Positions 53,043-64,000 of a DNA stretch of 64,000 bases are shown here, piece after piece. Under the pieces are notes generated by a model. That model saw nothing but the letters and a program-made list of their open reading frames with translations. It was not told where the DNA came from and made no database searches. A program made the position numbers and the translations under genes. Each line of letters starts with the position of its first letter. Within the stretch, counting starts at the first letter, position 1. The stretch spans positions 15,110,321-15,174,320 of the forward strand of contig NC_092578.1 in assembly GCF_037975245.1 (NCBI RefSeq), written 5' to 3'. Source of the stretch: Apostichopus japonicus (taxonomy: Eukaryota; Echinodermata; Holothuroidea; Aspidochirotida; Stichopodidae).

Positions 53043-54350
53043 TTGACATCACGTCTGTCTGATCCCTGAGATACCATCACGTCTGTCTGATCCCTTAGAT
53101 ACCCTCACGTCTGTGTCATCCCTAAGATATCTTCACGTCTGTCTGATCCCTTAGATACCCTCACGTTTGTCTCATCCCTTAGATACCCTCACGTCTGTCT
53201 GATCCCTTAGATACCGTCACGTCTGTCTGATCCCTTAGATACCCTCACGTCTGTGTCATCCCTTAGATACTCTCACGTCTGTCTCATCCCTTAGATACCG
53301 TCACGTCTGTCTGATCCCTTAGATACCCTCACGTCTGTCTCATCCCTTAGATACCCTCACGTCTATCTGATCCCTTAGATACCCTCACGTCTGGCTGATC
53401 CCTTAGATACCCTCACGTCTGTCTGATCCCTTAGATACCCTCACGTCTGTTTCATCGCTCACATACCATCACGTCTGTCTCATCCCTTAGATACCCTCAC
53501 GTCTATCTGATCCCTTTAGATACCCTCACGTCTGGCTGATCCCTTAGATACCGTCACGTCTGTCTCATCCCTTAGATACCCTCACGTCTGTCTGATCCCT
53601 TAGATACCGTCACGTCTGTCTGATCCCTTAGATACCCTCACGTCTGTCTGATCCCTTAGATACCCTCACGTCTGTCTTATCCCCTAGATACCGTCACGTC
53701 TGTTTCATCGCTCACATACCATCACGTCTGTCTCATCCCTTAGATACCCTCACGTCTGTCTGATCCCTTAGATACCGTCACGTCTGTCTGATCCCTTAGA
53801 TACCCTCACGTCTGTCTGATCCCTTAGATACCCTCACGTCTGTCTGATCCCTTAGATACCGTCACGTCTGTTTCATCGCTCACATACCATCACGTCTGTC
53901 TCATCGATTAGATACCCTCACGTCTGTCTGATCCCTTAGATACCTTCACGTCTGCCTCATCCCTTAGATACCATCACGTCTGTCTCATCACTTAGATACC
54001 CTCACGTCTGGCTGATCCCTTAGATACCCTCACGTCTGGCTGATCCCTTAGATACCCTCACGTCTGTGTTATCCCTTAGATAGCATCACGCCTGTGTTAT
54101 CCCTTAGATACTGTCACGTTTGTTTCATCGTTCACATACCATCATGGCTGTCTCATCAATTAGATACCCTGCACGTATGTGTCATGCCTTAGATACTCTC
54201 ACGTCTGTCTGATCCCTTAAATATCCTCACGTCTGTGTCGTTCCTTAGATACTTTTACGTTTGTATGATCCCTTAGATACCCTCACGTTTGTATCATCCC
54301 TTGAATACCATCACGTCTGTGTTATCCTTTACGTACCGTCACGTCTGTGT
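53043..54350. repeat. 28-bp minisatellite, second array (about 1.3 kb)
   Basis: Same monomer and phase relative to the adjoining flank as the 15.6-kb array, roughly 46 copies. Variants include TTTCATCGCTCACATACC, absent from most of the large array. The last few monomers near 54,150-54,350 are the most diverged, a normal decayed array edge. Confidence 0.95.
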
Positions 54351-54644
54351 CATATTTAGTAAACGGGTTTTGTCCCCTGTTAAACAATGCAATGGCTTCC
54401 TGCATACAAGCACCTGTGGAAACAAATATTCGTTTTGTATCAAAACAAAATCACTTACAGATGAATTTAATTTACATATCAAGCCAACCAGGAAACATTT
54501 AGACGTTTGAACCCACACCGTGGCTTTCAGAGGAATAATATGTACATATTATCATCTTCCTCTCCCACAGAATTAAATAAAATTCGTTTTGGATTAATGA
54601 GCATTTCCATGTGCAGTAAACAGATGAACAATTGTTAGTAACAT

Positions 54645-54795
54645 CATATATGATTGGTTAGAATCAACTGTAAATGACTCATAAATGTACACAAAACTTT
54701 GAAAAACGAAACAAGTTACTTTCGTTTCTTGTTTCTTTAATTCCCCTATAAGATTCCTTTCAATAAATTGCCGACATTATTTACGAAACTACTGT
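54645..54795 (-). repeat. Dispersed repeat, copy in - orientation
   Basis: Reverse-complement partner of 14,090-14,238, with several indels. It begins about 300 bp beyond the end of the second satellite array. Confidence 0.6.
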
Positions 54796-54799
54796 AAAC

Positions 54800-55090
54800 A
54801 ATAGTTAGTCATTGTGACTAAAAAAATTAGTCAGAACGATGTCTCTATCGACCAGTTTCTTCTAGTCATTTGACAATATAACATTAGTTTTGTGACTAAT
54901 TAAATCGAGTTTTCTGACTAATTAAAATTAGTCCTACTACGATGCCTCTATCGACCAAAGCTTAGTCTAGTGACCAAAAATATTAGTTATTGCAACTCCG
55001 ACTACTTATTTAGGTCACAAGACTAGTTTAAGATCTCATTAAGAATTGCCCAGAAACAATATTGACTAAATTAATTCGGTCAAAATCCTA
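54800..55090. repeat. Degenerate tandem repeat rich in GACTAATT/ATTAGTC
   Basis: Short inverted motifs GACTAA and TTAGTC recur about every 20-40 bases, and a longer segment (GATGYCTCTATCGACCA) occurs twice about 100 bp apart. The segment is non-coding; possibly an old foldback element. Confidence 0.5.
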
Positions 55091-57003
55091 CTACTTATTA
55101 GCCTCGAAATTCCAAGTACTAATTAGTTAAGAAATGAGATAGTGACACACATTGTAAGTTTCATGGTAATTTTTATTAACATTCAAAATGCAAAATGTGA
55201 CAAATAAGCATTCCACTTAAAAGACAGCTCATGAAGAACAGTAACAAACACTAAAGGTTTAAGAACATTAAAAACTAAATTATATATTTATGGGACAATT
55301 GGGAAAACTTATCTTTACAAAATTGACAAAATCTTTTCCGATAAGTAACAATGATCTAAAACATCTTGAGAATACTTGTGGGATTACTTTGAAATGCTCC
55401 TAAGCCATTAAGTTGGCAGTGTTCAACAGTTTTCAAACAATTAGATGCCCTGATGACCTTAAACTACAATTTCTTAAAGACCCTCATTGTCCACTGACTA
55501 AGCATCATTATGGGCTCCATCAGTTTCATCAAAATAGCAGCATATGGAAGAGATGTGGACAGACAGATAAAGGGAAAGTTTGCGATTACACAGCTCAAAT
55601 ATAAAAATAGAAGTTTAGCCAAATAAATTATCTTAATTAATATTTAAATATAATTTATACATCATTGAACAGAAAACATATCTCTATGTCTTACAACATC
55701 TGACAACTACATTTAAAACAAAAGAATAATAGAAGTCATTTTATGAACTTGGAAGTGATATTATTCTGAGTTTCTGACCATGAATGTGATGGTACAATGT
55801 TAATACAGAACATGTAAGTTGAATATGTTATTATCTTTGAAGCAACACTAGGGTGGAACAGAAAACAAAAGAGTTACAACATTTCTAGAAGTACTCTATC
55901 ACAAACCATAAGCTATGTCTTGAATGCTAGACAATTACCTTTTAGGTCAATTTTTTGGGGTACATTTTAAATGAGGTCCCCACATTCATTCACACTAACC
56001 TCATTTAATGATTGTAATTATTTCCAAGTACACTGAAGTCCATGTTAAAGATTTGCCCGATATATCGAACATCATTTGCTGATAATTTGAACTTTGCTTG
56101 ATCCCAAAGGTGTGCGCAAGTACACAAACAATGATCTTATACACTACACTTATGTGGGGCTTAGGCATGCACTGTAGCATACTACTAGTATGACCGGTGT
56201 GCATTATCGAATATAAGCAGTGTGCAGTATTATGTGTACGTACAGTGTATGGCTAGACAAGTCTCTACAACTACAATTTCTGCTGTGAAATTATTTGTCA
56301 TATGTTTGGTTTATGACTCACCACAGTTTTTCTATAAGTCAATGATGAATACTCAAGTGAACTATCTCTTTGCATTACACAAATAAATATCCTTTCTTTT
56401 TCACTTTTGACATACAGTTGTGGTTACAAGTTACAAAGGCCTAAAGACATTTGGTTAAGTATGTAACATTTGTGCTAGCCACACTCTGTAAATGCAATTT
56501 AAATTAGCCAGTTATATTGCACCATTGGCACAGTATTTACGGAACACTATCTATGGTCCTTGGTAACACATATCAGACATTATGCTCACTATGGTGAGCT
56601 ACATCTACATGTTCCCCAGGGAACATCTCATAACATTGCAGCCATAAAGCGGTGCAAATGCTTTAATTTTTAATTACCTTGCAGGGTACCCTATACACCT
56701 GAGTATAGACAGGCAATTGAGATTAAATGTCTTCATTAAAGATACATACGTATCGACCAGGTTGGTACATGAACCCACGATCATGTCATGTGTTCAGTGC
56801 CTAAACCATTCCGCCATAACTTCTGTATGTCTTTACGTACTGTGGTTATTTCACTGATTGCATAATGGGCACTGTATATCACAGATTGTTCCTTATATTG
56901 AATGTACGATTATACTATCATAACTACTACAAGAACAAGACACAGCATTTCTGTACATGCACACATCTTTAGGGTCAAAGTTCAAGCTACCAACATATGA
57001 TAT
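55091..57003. other. AT-rich spacer, possibly 3' side of the SAMD3-like locus
   Basis: No exon recognised. At about 56,755-56,822 on minus lies a decayed tRNA-like sequence (A-box-like TGGCGGAATGG, B-box-like GGTTCATGTACC), probably a SINE head relic. Confidence 0.35.
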
Positions 57004-57600
57004 TTACATATTCATATTTATTTTTTCTACAACTCTCATAACTGACTTGTCAACTGGGAGTCCATCCTGGATGTTTAAAATCATCCTCTGGTAGAAGTTT
57101 AGGGTTTTCTTCAGAGCTGTTGGTTAAACCAAGTTATATAAATATATAAAATGTAGCCAAGTAGATAGCAAAAGCTGACATGAAATTGGATGATTCTGTG
57201 ACTTTGAAGCCATCAACTTTAACTGTGTAGCTGCTGACTTCTTCTTCACCTTCAAACATTTCCATGATCATTGCAAGTTCAACTTCATGCTGCGAACAAA
57301 GAAAATGAAATAAATAAGTAACCAATTAATTTAGGAAGCACAATGGCAGATCCAGGATGGGATTTAAACCCATGTAGTCAAAGCAAACGCCGTGTTTTTT
57401 AGAATGATTGTGCAAGTCACCATATTATATATGTTATGATTTAATAAATAATATGTTTAACCATATACATTTCAATGGTATCACAGTACAAACGTTAAAA
57501 TGTCATTTATATGCAGTGTTGTAGTTGAGGCTACAGCCTCCGAGGCAGAGTCCACAGCCTTCAAGGTAAAAATTTAACGAATTTATTTGCCTAAAGGAAG

Positions 57601-58375
57601 CTGGTCACTTCGCCCAACAACCATTTCGCCCAACTGCCATTTCGCCCAACCTTACCATTTCGCCCAACCTTAATTGATTAAATATTATACTTCAAAATGA
57701 AACGTTCGGGAATTGTTAACGTTACGGGATACGAACCGAATATTAAGGAAACTTGAGGATGGATCAGTGTTTTAGGGGTTAGGTTTGATAGTAAACGTTC
57801 GGGAATTGTTAACGTTAAGGGATACGAACTGAATATTAAAGAAACTTGAAGTCCTTTAGTTTGTATAACTTTAGTAAGGAAACGTTCGGGAATTGTTAAC
57901 GTTACGCCACTCAATTCTCCAGAAAAAGACAACTATACAGTTCCTCAAACATCCAAACAGCTCATTGCCTAACTTTTGTCAGACTCCGATCAATATCGAA
58001 CGGACATCACTTTATTTACCTACCAATAACATAACCCAAAATAAATCAAATTGAACTAGTGAAATAGAAACAGTGATATTATTCCACACTGATTCCCATT
58101 TGTTTGTATAAAATAATATACCTTCCATTGTATGGGTAACCGCCTAAAGTAGTGTAATCCTCCCAGTAGTGTAATCAAATTGAACTAGTGAAATAGAAAA
58201 AGTAATATTATTCTGACTGAGTATTAGTAAAAAAAAAGTTGGGCGAAATGACCAACAATGTTGTGCGAAATGACCATGCTGGTTGGGCAAAATGACCAGG
58301 CTGGTTGGGCGAAATGACCAGGCTGGTTTGGCGAAATGGCAGTTGGGCGAAATGGTTGTTGGGCGAAGTGACCAG
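57601..58375. mobile_element. Foldback-like element with 46-bp perfect inverted termini
   Basis: Both ends start CTGGTCACTTCGCCCAACAA and remain identical as inverted repeats for 46 bases. Further TTCGCCCAAC / GTTGGGCGAA units are repeated inside each end (three to four per side). The interior holds three copies of AACGTTCGGGAATTGTTAAC (57,701; 57,794; 57,881) and a duplicated TCAAATTGAACTAGTGAAAT (about 58,047 and 58,167). It sits in the last intron of the SAMD3-like pseudogene. No transposase. Flanks share AAAG and GCCTAAA, but no clean target duplication is provable. Confidence 0.8.
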
Positions 58376-59040
58376 AAAGCTGCCTAAATATATTATTGAA
58401 ATTTCCTTGCTTTTCTTCAGATACTTTATTCAACTCAGACAGAACTAGTTGTTGATGCTAAAAGGTCCTTTACAAGGGAAAAAAAAATTAAGCAAAGAAT
58501 GTTTCCATTTATTGTTTAATGAAACTCATACAAATATCAGTTTGTTTTTTGTTTTCCTTCAATTTAATTATTAAGGGGGAAATAAATGACAACCCTTAGG
58601 AAAAATATGAGAGAAATTAAGGGTAATTATCCATCATATATATAAGTTACTTACATTTTCATCAACCACCGAAAGCATATTTCCATCTTCTCGTTAACAA
58701 GGGTTTGGTAATGCAATCACTGCAGCATATCTAGTGGCCTCTATAAAAAAAACATAGGTGAAACTGTTTTGTAATTCCCTGTAATATTAAATATCATGAT
58801 ATCCTCAGAGGTGTTTTTTTACAATATATTTGAAATACAGATGAAGACAAGATCAGATAGGCCTAGCTTTTAAATTTGAAGTTTGAACATGATCAAAGGT
58901 TATCTCGCACTATTGAGTCAATTTAAAGCAATTGTCTACCATCAGTGCTATGTTAGTGGTGTGGCAATGGACACACTTGACTCTCACAGTTAATACAAAC
59001 CTTAAATTTGACCTGACTGAAGTGTTACAGAGCTCTCTAG

Positions 59041-59258
59041 CATTGGCTACCTAGAATATTTGGCACCCGGGGTGGGTCCTTCCTTAGTCCCCCATGCAGG
59101 GATGCCACCCTGGGGAGGGTCTAAGGGGAGGGGTATCCCCTTTGAGAATATATCTTACTATAATATAATTTTATTATTATTTGGGGGCTGTGCGCGGTTT
59201 GGCACTCCCCTGACTGGTACCCGGCAGGGCGGACTGCCTCCCACTTAGTACGCCACTG
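59041..59258. mobile_element. hAT-type MITE 1 of cluster (218 bp)
   Basis: Ends CATTGGCTACCTAG and CTTAGTACGCCACTG (imperfect inverted repeats) flanked by ctctctag at 59033-59040 and 59259-59266, a perfect 8-bp target duplication fitting the hAT consensus nTnnnnAn. Located in the intron between exons 3 and 4 of the SAMD3-like locus. Confidence 0.85.
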
Positions 59259-59268
59259 CTCTCTAGAC

Positions 59269-59623
59269 CAGCGGTCGGCAACTTTTTACCCATGACCTAA
59301 TGAAGATCCCAGGCACCCAGCCACGACCCAAGAGGTCCTACCGCCTCAAAATATTATCGCTTGAAAATGTCATGTTCTATTGATGTTAAAGTACACTAAC
59401 GACTCACACGCTGTTGTCTATAAACACTTATCATACTAAGGAAGTGCTGTTGTTTATGAACATATTTCCTGTCGGTGTTCGCTTGATTATTGTTCTGTCT
59501 AGTTGAAAGCAGAAAATAACTGATATTTTGTTTTTTGTGGGATTTCTGAAATGATTTTGTGACCCACTGAAAATCCTTCACGACCAAAACTTTGGGTCTT
59601 GACCCATAGGTTGGCAAACGTCA
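59269..59623. mobile_element. hAT-type MITE 2 of cluster (355 bp)
   Basis: Ends CAGCGGTCGGCAAC and GTTGGCAAACGTCA are imperfect inverted repeats of the kind found in hAT/Charlie-like elements. Flanked by ctctagac at 59261-59268 and 59624-59631, perfect over 8 bp. Its left target copy overlaps the right target copy of MITE 1. Confidence 0.7.
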
Positions 59624-59631
59624 CTCTAGAC

Positions 59632-59765
59632 CACTAGTTCTCAAACTTTTTTGGACTACCGCCCCCTTCTACCCTCTTGGACTGGCCCAACACCCCCTTG
59701 TCCTATCGTCAAGAAACCAATTTGATTGGGGGGATTGGGGTAAGGGATCACTTTGAGAACCACTG
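59632..59765. mobile_element. hAT-type MITE 3 of cluster (134 bp)
   Basis: Ends CACTAGTTCTCAAACTTTTT and ATCACTTTGAGAACCACTG are inverted repeats of the classical hAT form (CAGTGGTTCTCAAA). Flanked by ctctagac at 59624-59631 and 59766-59773, perfect 8 bp. The right target copy lies about 27 bp from the donor of exon 59975-59801. Confidence 0.85.
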
Positions 59766-60426
59766 CTCTAGACCATACCTTCATGCAATAAAATACTAAC
59801 CATTCCTTGTGCTCTCTTCCTTATGTTTCCATATGTGCCCAATAGCTTTGTCTACAAGGTTTGGTCGGCTTTTCTTGTTCTTCACCATTGTTACGATAGC
59901 ATCAGCATATTTGGTGAAGCCATCATGAATCAGGTCCCTAATTGAGGATCCAAGTCTCTGGAATTCCCAAATTATCTGAAACTTGAACAAGAAATTCAAA
60001 AAGTTTGGTGATTACATTCTATGTTAAGAAAAGAAGAAAAGAGTTCTACATTACAACAAAAAGACATTAATTGTAATGACCGTATTCAGTGTCAACATTA
60101 CTATGAGGTTAGTGATTGCAGTTCCTGTTAAAATAACCAGAGGAGTTTCCAGTTTTTTAGTGTTTGACCTCCATTGACCTCAGATGGCACACATTTGCTG
60201 TCATCTCCAGTCATTTGATTATGGAGTACTGCAGACGAAGGTCAACATGTTTGTTTTTCACATTTTTGGACAATCACAAATCTTATCCTGGGGCACAGTA
60301 CGTAACATTTTAAGGTGTGTGTGCCCCCAGCCCAGGTATAAGGTTCCTCTATATATGCACTATGCTATCTTGAGATATTGTGTTTACAAGCAAGTCATCT
60401 CAGACACATATACATATGTCATCATG

Positions 60427-60759
60427 CAGTGTTCTCCACAGGGGTTTTAGGGGGCGCCCCCTGAGTGTAAGTTGCCATCCCCGGGTGGATCTTGCCACCC
60501 CCCCAAGAAAAAAATAGTGGCCGTCCCCCTAATTTTTTTTTTTTTGACAACAAATACAACAGAAAAAAAACTACACTGGTTGGTCAGTGAAATATTCATG
60601 GCTGCACTATGTGGAAAAAGAAGGTTTGTAATTTTTTTTAAGAAGATGCAACATATTAACCAAATTAATATTACAATAATTTTTTAGTTTTATTTTGGGG
60701 GGGATCGTGACGGCCAACGGTACCGCCCCCCCTAGTCCCCATGCACGTGGAGAACACTG
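60427..60759. mobile_element. hAT-like MITE (333 bp)
   Basis: CAGTGTTCTCCAC at 60427-60439 and its exact complement at 60747-60759 form perfect 13-bp termini. Flanks tcatcatg and tcatgata match at 6 of 8 positions. The interior has GGGGCGCCCCC and poly-T/A runs. It lies in an intron of the SAMD3-like locus. Confidence 0.75.
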
Positions 60760-63229
60760 TCATGATACTAAGTGTGAGATTGATTCAAGATGGCATTCTA
60801 CGTACTATACACTGTATGAACGGTACTACACTACAAAATTTGATTTCATTCAGTTATCATCAAAAGCAATATGACGGTTTCTTCCTTTCCCAACTGGCAA
60901 AAGGAATCTATGCAATCCTGGTAGTGTGTGTATATATACACACCAGCAGGATTGCAATGACTATGGTGAGTGAGCATTACTTAAGTCCCTCATTGTGCAA
61001 ACTAAATTATCAAATCCTACTTTAGTCCAGGTGATGGTATCTGATTGTGTTGTACTAGAGCACACATTTTTTTCTGACTTACTGAAATTGACCCGATATG
61101 GACTTTTGACTGATGATCCTTATATAACCTGAAAGGAGCTGTATAAACTGAAAGTAAATACCTCATCTTCATCGAAAAGCCATGGGTACAGCTCCTAGAC
61201 CTGTTTCACAGAAACACCTTCTTAAATGATCAGTTGTCGCCGATCTTAAAATGTTGCTGACATTGCCTCTGTCACCCTGGAGTAGTGAGGTTTCTTCGTT
61301 TATTCACGTCAAGTGACACTAAAAACAAAAAGCCTCAAACCAAATGAATTATTTTAATGGCTCCATCATCAAGGGGACATCACAGTCACACACCACTCTG
61401 CTGTCAGGTACAACAGATTCACCTAATCTTCATTATTACTAAGAAAATCAGTCTGACATGTATTTTTTGTTAACAGCACATTTTGGAGTGACAGCAGTGA
61501 GAAACATTTCACCTAGCATAAGAAAACCTTTAGAAACCTTTCTAAATCTATAGGTATTGTGTCTCAATATTACTTATTAATTCTATATAAATTACCAAAA
61601 ATGGACTACTATTTTAAAATTACTCACAGAGAAACCATGGTCCTACTTTTTCTCAAAGGACCTACATTAGCTATATACGGGGTGAATAGGCTGAGAAAAA
61701 AGTAATATTGGATGAAAAATCAAGCATACAATAGCATCCATGTACATGTATATGTACAGGTGTAAGTCACATGGACAAAGTGGTTAGTTAAAGAGGCAGT
61801 ATAGATTTTCACTTCATTACCAGTTTGTAAATAGTTGCCCATAGGGTTACTCGCTCCAAAAAATGTTTTCTGCTTTCTTGCTCCTACCTATTTACCAAAC
61901 ATGCATTACATATAATTACTTAATCATGCTTTTGGTACTCTCAACCCTTATTTTGCTTCCCCCACTCCATCCCATCCCCCCCCCCCCAGCCTAAAAAGAG
62001 AAAAGAAGAAACATTACACCCTGGATCTGTCAGAGCAGGCATTCAAACCCCCTCATGAAAAACTGCTCACATGCTGCTGACATACCTGAACATCTCCTGT
62101 TGACATATTTGGCTGGTTGGCAAGCTTGGGGTAGACTTTAAACAACTTCTGAATAATTCGCTCATAATGCATAGTCTTCGGGTAACTATCAAGAAATAAA
62201 CCAGGAAACAAAAATGTTTAGTGATTCCTCGCCATGTTAAAACATTAAAAGGTAATTGCACTGTACAAACTAGCAATTCAAGCCTCTAGGTTTTGACCTC
62301 CACACAAAGTATGATTCAATTCTGAAAATGTTAATATTTGACCCTGTGTGACCTCATTAATATTCTTGAGAAGAGCACGAAAATCAATAGGTTTCTACTA
62401 CTCACTATGGCCCATCTATGTGCCAAGTATGACTTCAATCCAACTTGTTGTTGTTCAGTTACCGTGTTTACAAGCTATTTTAGTGAAAATCAACTTAGGC
62501 CTGCCCCCTAATAAATATGCATAATATCAACTTGAACATATATCACCATGTACCCGATATCTACCAACATATTTGCCTCCAAAAGTTTCAAGTTCACGTA
62601 ACTTTGTACAGTCTGTTACTCCCTGTTGAAAGTTTGGTATTTGTTAGCTTTGGTGATTAATTTGATATTAAAGATGGGATACCTCAAGAATAGTATCTGG
62701 ATATTTGGACTTCAGCTATTGGTGCAGAAATATTTTCTCTACCTGGTATCAAATTTATTTCTTGCTTGCTTACTTTTCTTACTGAACTACTTCTTCCTTC
62801 ATAAAGCACTTACTAAGTATATACTTTGACTGCACTGTAGATGGCTTCCAGCATCGCAGACTGTTCTGCTTCTTTCAGAGGTGGAGACCCAGTTTGAAGT
62901 TTATTAACAATAGCAGATGAAAAGTCTGGTAGCTGAAAATGAAGGTCCCAGTTCGAGTCAATACGAGATGAAAAAATTGTACTTGCAGATGAGGTTGGGA
63001 GGTTTGGTGGTGGAGTTGTCAACTGTGATTGTGACAGTCACTAGCAAGAGGGCACCTGTACAAACAAAATAATGATACATTTCACACTTGGAATCAGGCA
63101 TACAGCATACTATCATTTGAGCAGAAATGGTCTTTAAACAAGAGCACCAATGGTGCAGAGCTCGTACCAGAAATGTGGTCATGTTATGATACTGTGCATT
63201 TTCAGTGTTTAAATAGAATGACACCCAAA

Positions 63230-63990
63230 TGACCACTACATGACCATTGACCCTAAATCTCTGAACACCCCCTATGAAGCACTACAAAAGTAATTATTAT
63301 GACGACTCATAATCAAGACTGCCATACTAACTGCAGAAGAGGAGGCATTTTCAATGTTTACGTAAAATGACCCTCAAATGAGCACTACATGACCATTGAA
63401 CCCAAATCTCTGAACACCCCCAATGAAGCAATACAAAAGTATTATTATAACAATCAAACCTGTGCCATAAAAACAGTAAGAAATGAAGCATGACCCCAAT
63501 ACATGAACAACCTCAATGAGCCACTACAAAATTATTATGTTTGTATGGGTGTGTGTATGTATGTATATTAGATCCTCCTGCAAGCAGGAACTCGCGAAGA
63601 AGCCACATTGGCTTATCAAAGCCGCAAGCTGACCGAAGTCAGTCTCTTACATTCATATTTAACGTCCATGATTATGAATTGTTAATTGTCAACAACTCTG
63701 TAACTGGATGACATATATTAATCTGGGAGTGACTCGAACCGAATTATAACAATCAAGACTGTGCCATGAAACTGTAAGAAAAGAAGCACTTTTGGTGTAT
63801 TCATAAAATGACCTTAGATGACCACTGACCCTACATCTGTGAACATCCCAAATTAAGCACTCCAAAAGTAGCATTATGACACAAAAAAGAATTCTGGGAG
63901 AAGAAGCATTTCCAGTGTTTTCATAAAAATGATTAGAAATGTTTCACTTTGAACCTGTGAACATCAGTTGTCATCTTTGTAGGTTTATTA
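63230..63990. repeat. Degenerate ~150-bp tandem repeat, split by a SINE
   Basis: Phrases such as ATGACCATTGA, CTCTGAACACCCC, AATGAAGCA.TACAAAAGTA and AATCAAGACTGCCAT recur at about 150-bp spacing (63,259; 63,408; about 63,500; 63,840). The third unit is interrupted by the SINE at 63,553-63,740. Confidence 0.65.
63553..63740 (-). mobile_element. tRNA-derived SINE, copy 2 (5' truncated at the B box)
   Basis: Read on minus it begins at the B box (GGTTCGAGTC, 63740-63731). It continues through TGGACGTTAAAT, CTTCGGTCAGCTTGCG and GCGAGTTCCTGCTTGC to a TACATA-type tail, the same body and tail as copy 1 at 10,014-10,262. The A-box half of the tRNA head is missing. AATTAT occurs on both sides, compatible with a target duplication. 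Confidence 0.8.
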
Positions 63991-64000
63991 ACCTTGTCTG

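Larger units (their letters stand above)
57004..63022 (-). pseudogene. SAMD3-like gene, C-terminal part, broken by stops and a frameshift
   Basis: Five exons with compatible splice sites and phases: 63022(or beyond)-62814, 62185-62086, 59975-59801, 58740-58655, 57289-57004. Readable pieces include FQLPDFSSAIVNKLQTG, YERIIQKLFKVYPKLANQ, LIHDGFTKYADAIVTM, RYAAVIALPNP, ESSNFMSAFAIYLATFY and RMILNIQDGLPVDKSVM. The order resembles the conserved C-terminal region of the multicopy SAMD3-like proteins of fish and marine invertebrates (role unclear). Lesions: an in-frame TAA at 58,694-58,696 in exon 4; an apparent 4-nt ATAT expansion near 57,135-57,140 that shifts the frame; and a TAA just after it where a Tyr codon before Pro would be expected. 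The SAM domain would lie right of the window. Family call moderate; pseudogene status well supported unless the assembly is faulty. Confidence 0.65.

Noticed and set aside
57340-57410. tRNA gene suggested by GGGTTTAAATCCC on minus
   Set aside because: Only a B-box-like stretch; no acceptor or anticodon stem can be formed.

Overview
This is eukaryotic, metazoan DNA. Genes are split by GT-AG introns, a tRNA-Asn gene has the usual animal form, and introns and spacers are full of TA microsatellites, SINEs, a decayed LINE and many short terminal-inverted-repeat transposons. The gene content (white-type ABCG transporter, lone methylmalonyl-CoA mutase exon, SAMD3-like gene, IgSF gene) and repeat style suggest a marine invertebrate deuterostome, plausibly an echinoderm such as a sea cucumber. 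That placement is inference. Exon boundaries below come from reading splice sites and frames by hand, not from transcripts.

Region 1 (1-12.1 kb): the 5' part of a white/ABCG half-transporter gene on the minus strand. Eight exons cover the whole nucleotide-binding domain; the membrane domain lies beyond the left edge. Its large first intron holds a + strand tRNA-Asn gene, a 1.56-kb hAT-type element containing a SINE, and a dead LINE reverse transcriptase. Region 2 (12.1-14.3 kb): spacer with microsatellites and a MITE.

Region 3 (14.3-44.1 kb): a segmental duplication. Two paralogous minus-strand genes (14,988-20,883 and 38,298-43,797) encode membrane-anchored, very long coiled-coil proteins of about 1,130 residues, each with a single 2,859-nt coiled-coil exon. 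Between them lies a 15.6-kb minisatellite with a 28-bp monomer and kilobase-scale higher-order duplications. A third, truncated copy (first exon fragment, 5' flank and a 1.3-kb block of the same satellite) sits at 52.0-54.35 kb. So the unit 'first exon + CRE-bearing 5' flank + satellite' was copied as a block.

Region 4 (44.1-52 kb): an inverted EcoRI/EcoRV-site repeat, a one-exon two-Ig-domain gene start, a tRNA-like locus, a MITE with a perfect 8-bp target duplication, and one exon of methylmalonyl-CoA mutase with no visible continuation. Region 5 (54.4-64 kb): a SAMD3-like gene broken by two stops and a frameshift. Its introns hold a foldback element with 46-bp perfect termini and three hAT-type MITEs inserted successively into the same target octamer.

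Main points of interest: the satellite-linked gene duplication, the three-MITE pile-up, the excess of the palindrome TGACGTCA across the window (19 by eye, five conserved inside each coiled-coil exon), and the orphan mutase exon.
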